Below, in pieces: positions 62,893 through 64,000 of a DNA stretch of 64,000 bases. The number at the start of each line of letters is the position of its first letter. Position 1 is the first letter of the stretch. The notes beneath the pieces were generated by a model. That model made no database searches, was not told the origin of the DNA, and saw only the letters and a program-made list of their open reading frames with translations. Origin of the DNA: JAAFHB01 sp037133495 (GTDB taxonomy: Bacteria; Bacteroidota; Bacteroidia; Bacteroidales; Prolixibacteraceae); NCBI GenBank assembly GCA_037133495.1, contig JBAXOA010000006.1, forward strand, positions 1 to 64,000, given 5' to 3'. A program made the position numbers and the translations under genes.

Positions 62893-63201
62893 ATGGAAGG
62901 ATTAATGAAAATATTTAGAGTTGTCACCTTAATATCAATGATATTAACCCTTACGGTAGCAGTTGCCAGCGTTATTGGTGTTGCAATCACTGGTTTTTAT
63001 CCCGGGATTATTGTGCTTTTGTTTTTGGCGCTGATTCCAATTGCGTCTAATTTCTACGCTAAAAAAATTATTAGCAAGTCCAATGATTTTAAGAGAAATT
63101 ATTATACAACACTCACAATCATTAATTTGCTGACGGTGCTGGTTGTGTTATGGATGACATTTGTGATATTGGTTGATCGTGTTTTTAGTAACATATTATG
63201 A
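62893..63201 (+). CDS. Small membrane protein
   Basis: About 102 aa from ATG 62893 (MEGLMKIFRVVTL), with two to three hydrophobic segments (LISMILTLTVAVASVIGVAI, GIIVLLFLALIPIA, LLTVLVVLWMTFVILV). The reading frame stays open back to GTG 62698, but that stretch is hydrophilic and has no family look, so the start is placed at the first strong membrane segment. Function unknown. Confidence 0.55.
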   Translation: MEGLMKIFRVVTLISMILTLTVAVASVIGVAITGFYPGIIVLLFLALIPIASNFYAKKIISKSNDFKRNYYTTLTIINLLTVLVVLWMTFVILVDRVFSNIL

Positions 63202-63252
63202 TATTGTTGATAAAAGTTAAATTGTAAATCGTTAAAAAATAAATATTTTTTA

Positions 63253-63549
63253 GTGAAGAATCCAATTTCAAACCTTCAGAAAGTATTTGAAAGTCGCATC
63301 AGGCTTGGAATCATGTCGGCACTCATGGTGAATGATACCATTGATTTCAATGCACTGAAGCAACTGCTTGGACTGACGGACGGAAACCTGGCCAGCCACC
63401 TGAAAGCCCTGGAACAACAGGAGATCATCGTGGTTTCGAAACAATTTATCGGCAGAAAGCCAAGTACAACCTACAAGGCAACCGCGCGGGGAAGGGATTT
63501 GTTTCGACAACATCTGGCGGCACTTGAAGAATTAATAAGCTATCAATAA
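63253..63549 (+). CDS. Winged-helix transcriptional regulator
   Basis: A 98-aa DNA-binding protein, starting at GTG 63253. The pattern VFESRIRLGIMSALMVNDTI, then FNALKQLLGLTDGNLASHLK (recognition helix) and FIGRKPSTTYKATARGRDLF (wing), is the HTH_34 kind of winged helix, often annotated as a transcriptional regulator beside creD. It probably regulates this cassette. Confidence 0.88.
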   Translation: MKNPISNLQKVFESRIRLGIMSALMVNDTIDFNALKQLLGLTDGNLASHLKALEQQEIIVVSKQFIGRKPSTTYKATARGRDLFRQHLAALEELISYQ

Positions 63550-63600
63550 TTTTTTATTCACGCACTTTGAATATCAATGTACTTTTAATAAATTAAGACA

Positions 63601-64000
63601 ATGGAAACAAAAAGCATTCAACAGTTCATGAACAGTTACAGCGTTAAGATGATTATTGTTTCAGGCTTGGCCATTATGCTGTTAATCCCTTCGTTTTTGA
63701 TTATGAATGTCATTCAAGAGCGAATTGACCTGAGCCAAAAGGTGAAAAATGAACTTTACGCCCAATGGGGAGCAAAACAGGTGGTTGCCGGTCCGGTATT
63801 GAATGTGCCGTTTTCGGTGACGGAACCTGGGGAGAATAATCAGGGTACCAACGAACGGCATGGCGTGGCGCATTTTCTGCCTGACACATTAAAAACGGAT
63901 GGAGTGCTCTATCCGGAAACCAGGAAGCGTGGGATATACGAAGTGGTGGTTTACCAAGGAAAGCTCAGATTAAAAGGCTCGTTTGCACAACCTGATGTTT
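63601..64000 (+). CDS. creD: CreD family inner membrane protein (partial, runs off the window)
   Basis: The reading frame from ATG 63601 is open to the end of the window, 133 codons. It begins METKSIQQFMNSYSVKMIIV, has a transmembrane helix (IIVSGLAIMLLIPSFLIM), and then shows the CreD hallmarks: QWGAKQVVAGPVLNVPF, FLPDTLKTDGVLYPETRKRG and YEVVVYQGKLRLKGSF. CreD is an envelope-integrity protein of the CreBC regulon in E. coli. Its molecular function is unknown. It follows the winged-helix gene by 51 nt. Confidence 0.85.
   Translation, partial: METKSIQQFMNSYSVKMIIVSGLAIMLLIPSFLIMNVIQERIDLSQKVKNELYAQWGAKQVVAGPVLNVPFSVTEPGENNQGTNERHGVAHFLPDTLKTDGVLYPETRKRGIYEVVVYQGKLRLKGSFAQPDV

Noticed and set aside
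1..64000. CRISPR arrays, tRNA or rRNA genes
   Set aside because: No regularly spaced repeats, no tRNA-like T-loop/acceptor pairs and no rRNA-like sequence were recognised in the spacers.

Overview
The window comes from a member of the Bacteroidota, most likely in or near Bacteroidales/Marinilabiliales. Signs seen directly are a division cluster with a Bacteroidota-type FtsL and MraY, the NSFLHD-type FtsZ C-terminus, TAnnTTTG-like promoters with few Shine-Dalgarno sites, several LxxC-type lipoproteins, a TonB receptor with an STN domain paired with a DUF4249 lipoprotein, and DUF6452/DUF6048/DUF4838 proteins. The order-level placement is inference.

Layout. 0.6-17.8 kb: a compact dcw (division and cell wall) cluster, mraZ-rsmH-ftsL-ftsI-murE-mraY-murD-ftsW-murG-murC-ftsQ-ftsA-ftsZ-ftsZ-yqeY, nearly all with overlaps or gaps of a few bases. 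It ends with two tandem, clearly different ftsZ genes. 17.9-31.2 kb: housekeeping and metabolic genes, namely superoxide dismutase, a broken outer-membrane barrel gene, a three-gene biotin-dependent acyl-CoA carboxylase operon, peptidase E, a BFD-type ferredoxin, a membrane phosphoesterase, DUF6452/DUF6048, a ChaN-like protein, a SatP-type acetate transporter and glpK-glpF. 31.2-31.7 kb: a second copy of the roughly 0.33-kb repeat that opens the window. Both copies carry hairpins and the last codons of an IS200/RAYT-like transposase, and the second copy cuts off a MarR-type regulator gene. 31.7-47.9 kb: glycan-related genes (a malectin-domain protein, a TonB receptor/DUF4249/MG2 operon, a GH38 family enzyme, an old yellow enzyme homologue and a DUF4838 protein), with no SusC/SusD pair. 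47.9-50.7 kb: an acyl-CoA synthetase and a FAD-dependent oxidoreductase. 50.9-58.0 kb: an unusual cluster of a radical SAM protein divergent from a tightly coupled operon (lipocalin-like protein, ABC ATPase, ABC permease, methyltransferase-Lgt-like membrane fusion, sulfotransferase), closed by a convergent APS kinase. 58.3-64.0 kb: two TIM-barrel sugar isomerase/epimerase homologues, a porin, and a small-membrane-protein/winged-helix/creD cassette that runs off the end.

How the genes work together. The dcw genes make lipid II (MurE, D, C, MraY, MurG) and build the septum (FtsW, FtsI, FtsQ, FtsL, FtsA, FtsZ). The downstream FtsZ has the standard C-terminal peptide. The upstream one has a different, possibly amphipathic tail resembling the end of FtsA. 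The best candidate for an undescribed system is the 50.9-58.0 kb cluster. The sulfotransferase and APS kinase suggest PAPS-dependent sulfation. The ABC pair, lipocalin-like protein and Lgt-like fusion suggest assembly and export of a modified lipid or lipid-linked molecule. That function is inference. No tRNA, rRNA or CRISPR array was seen.
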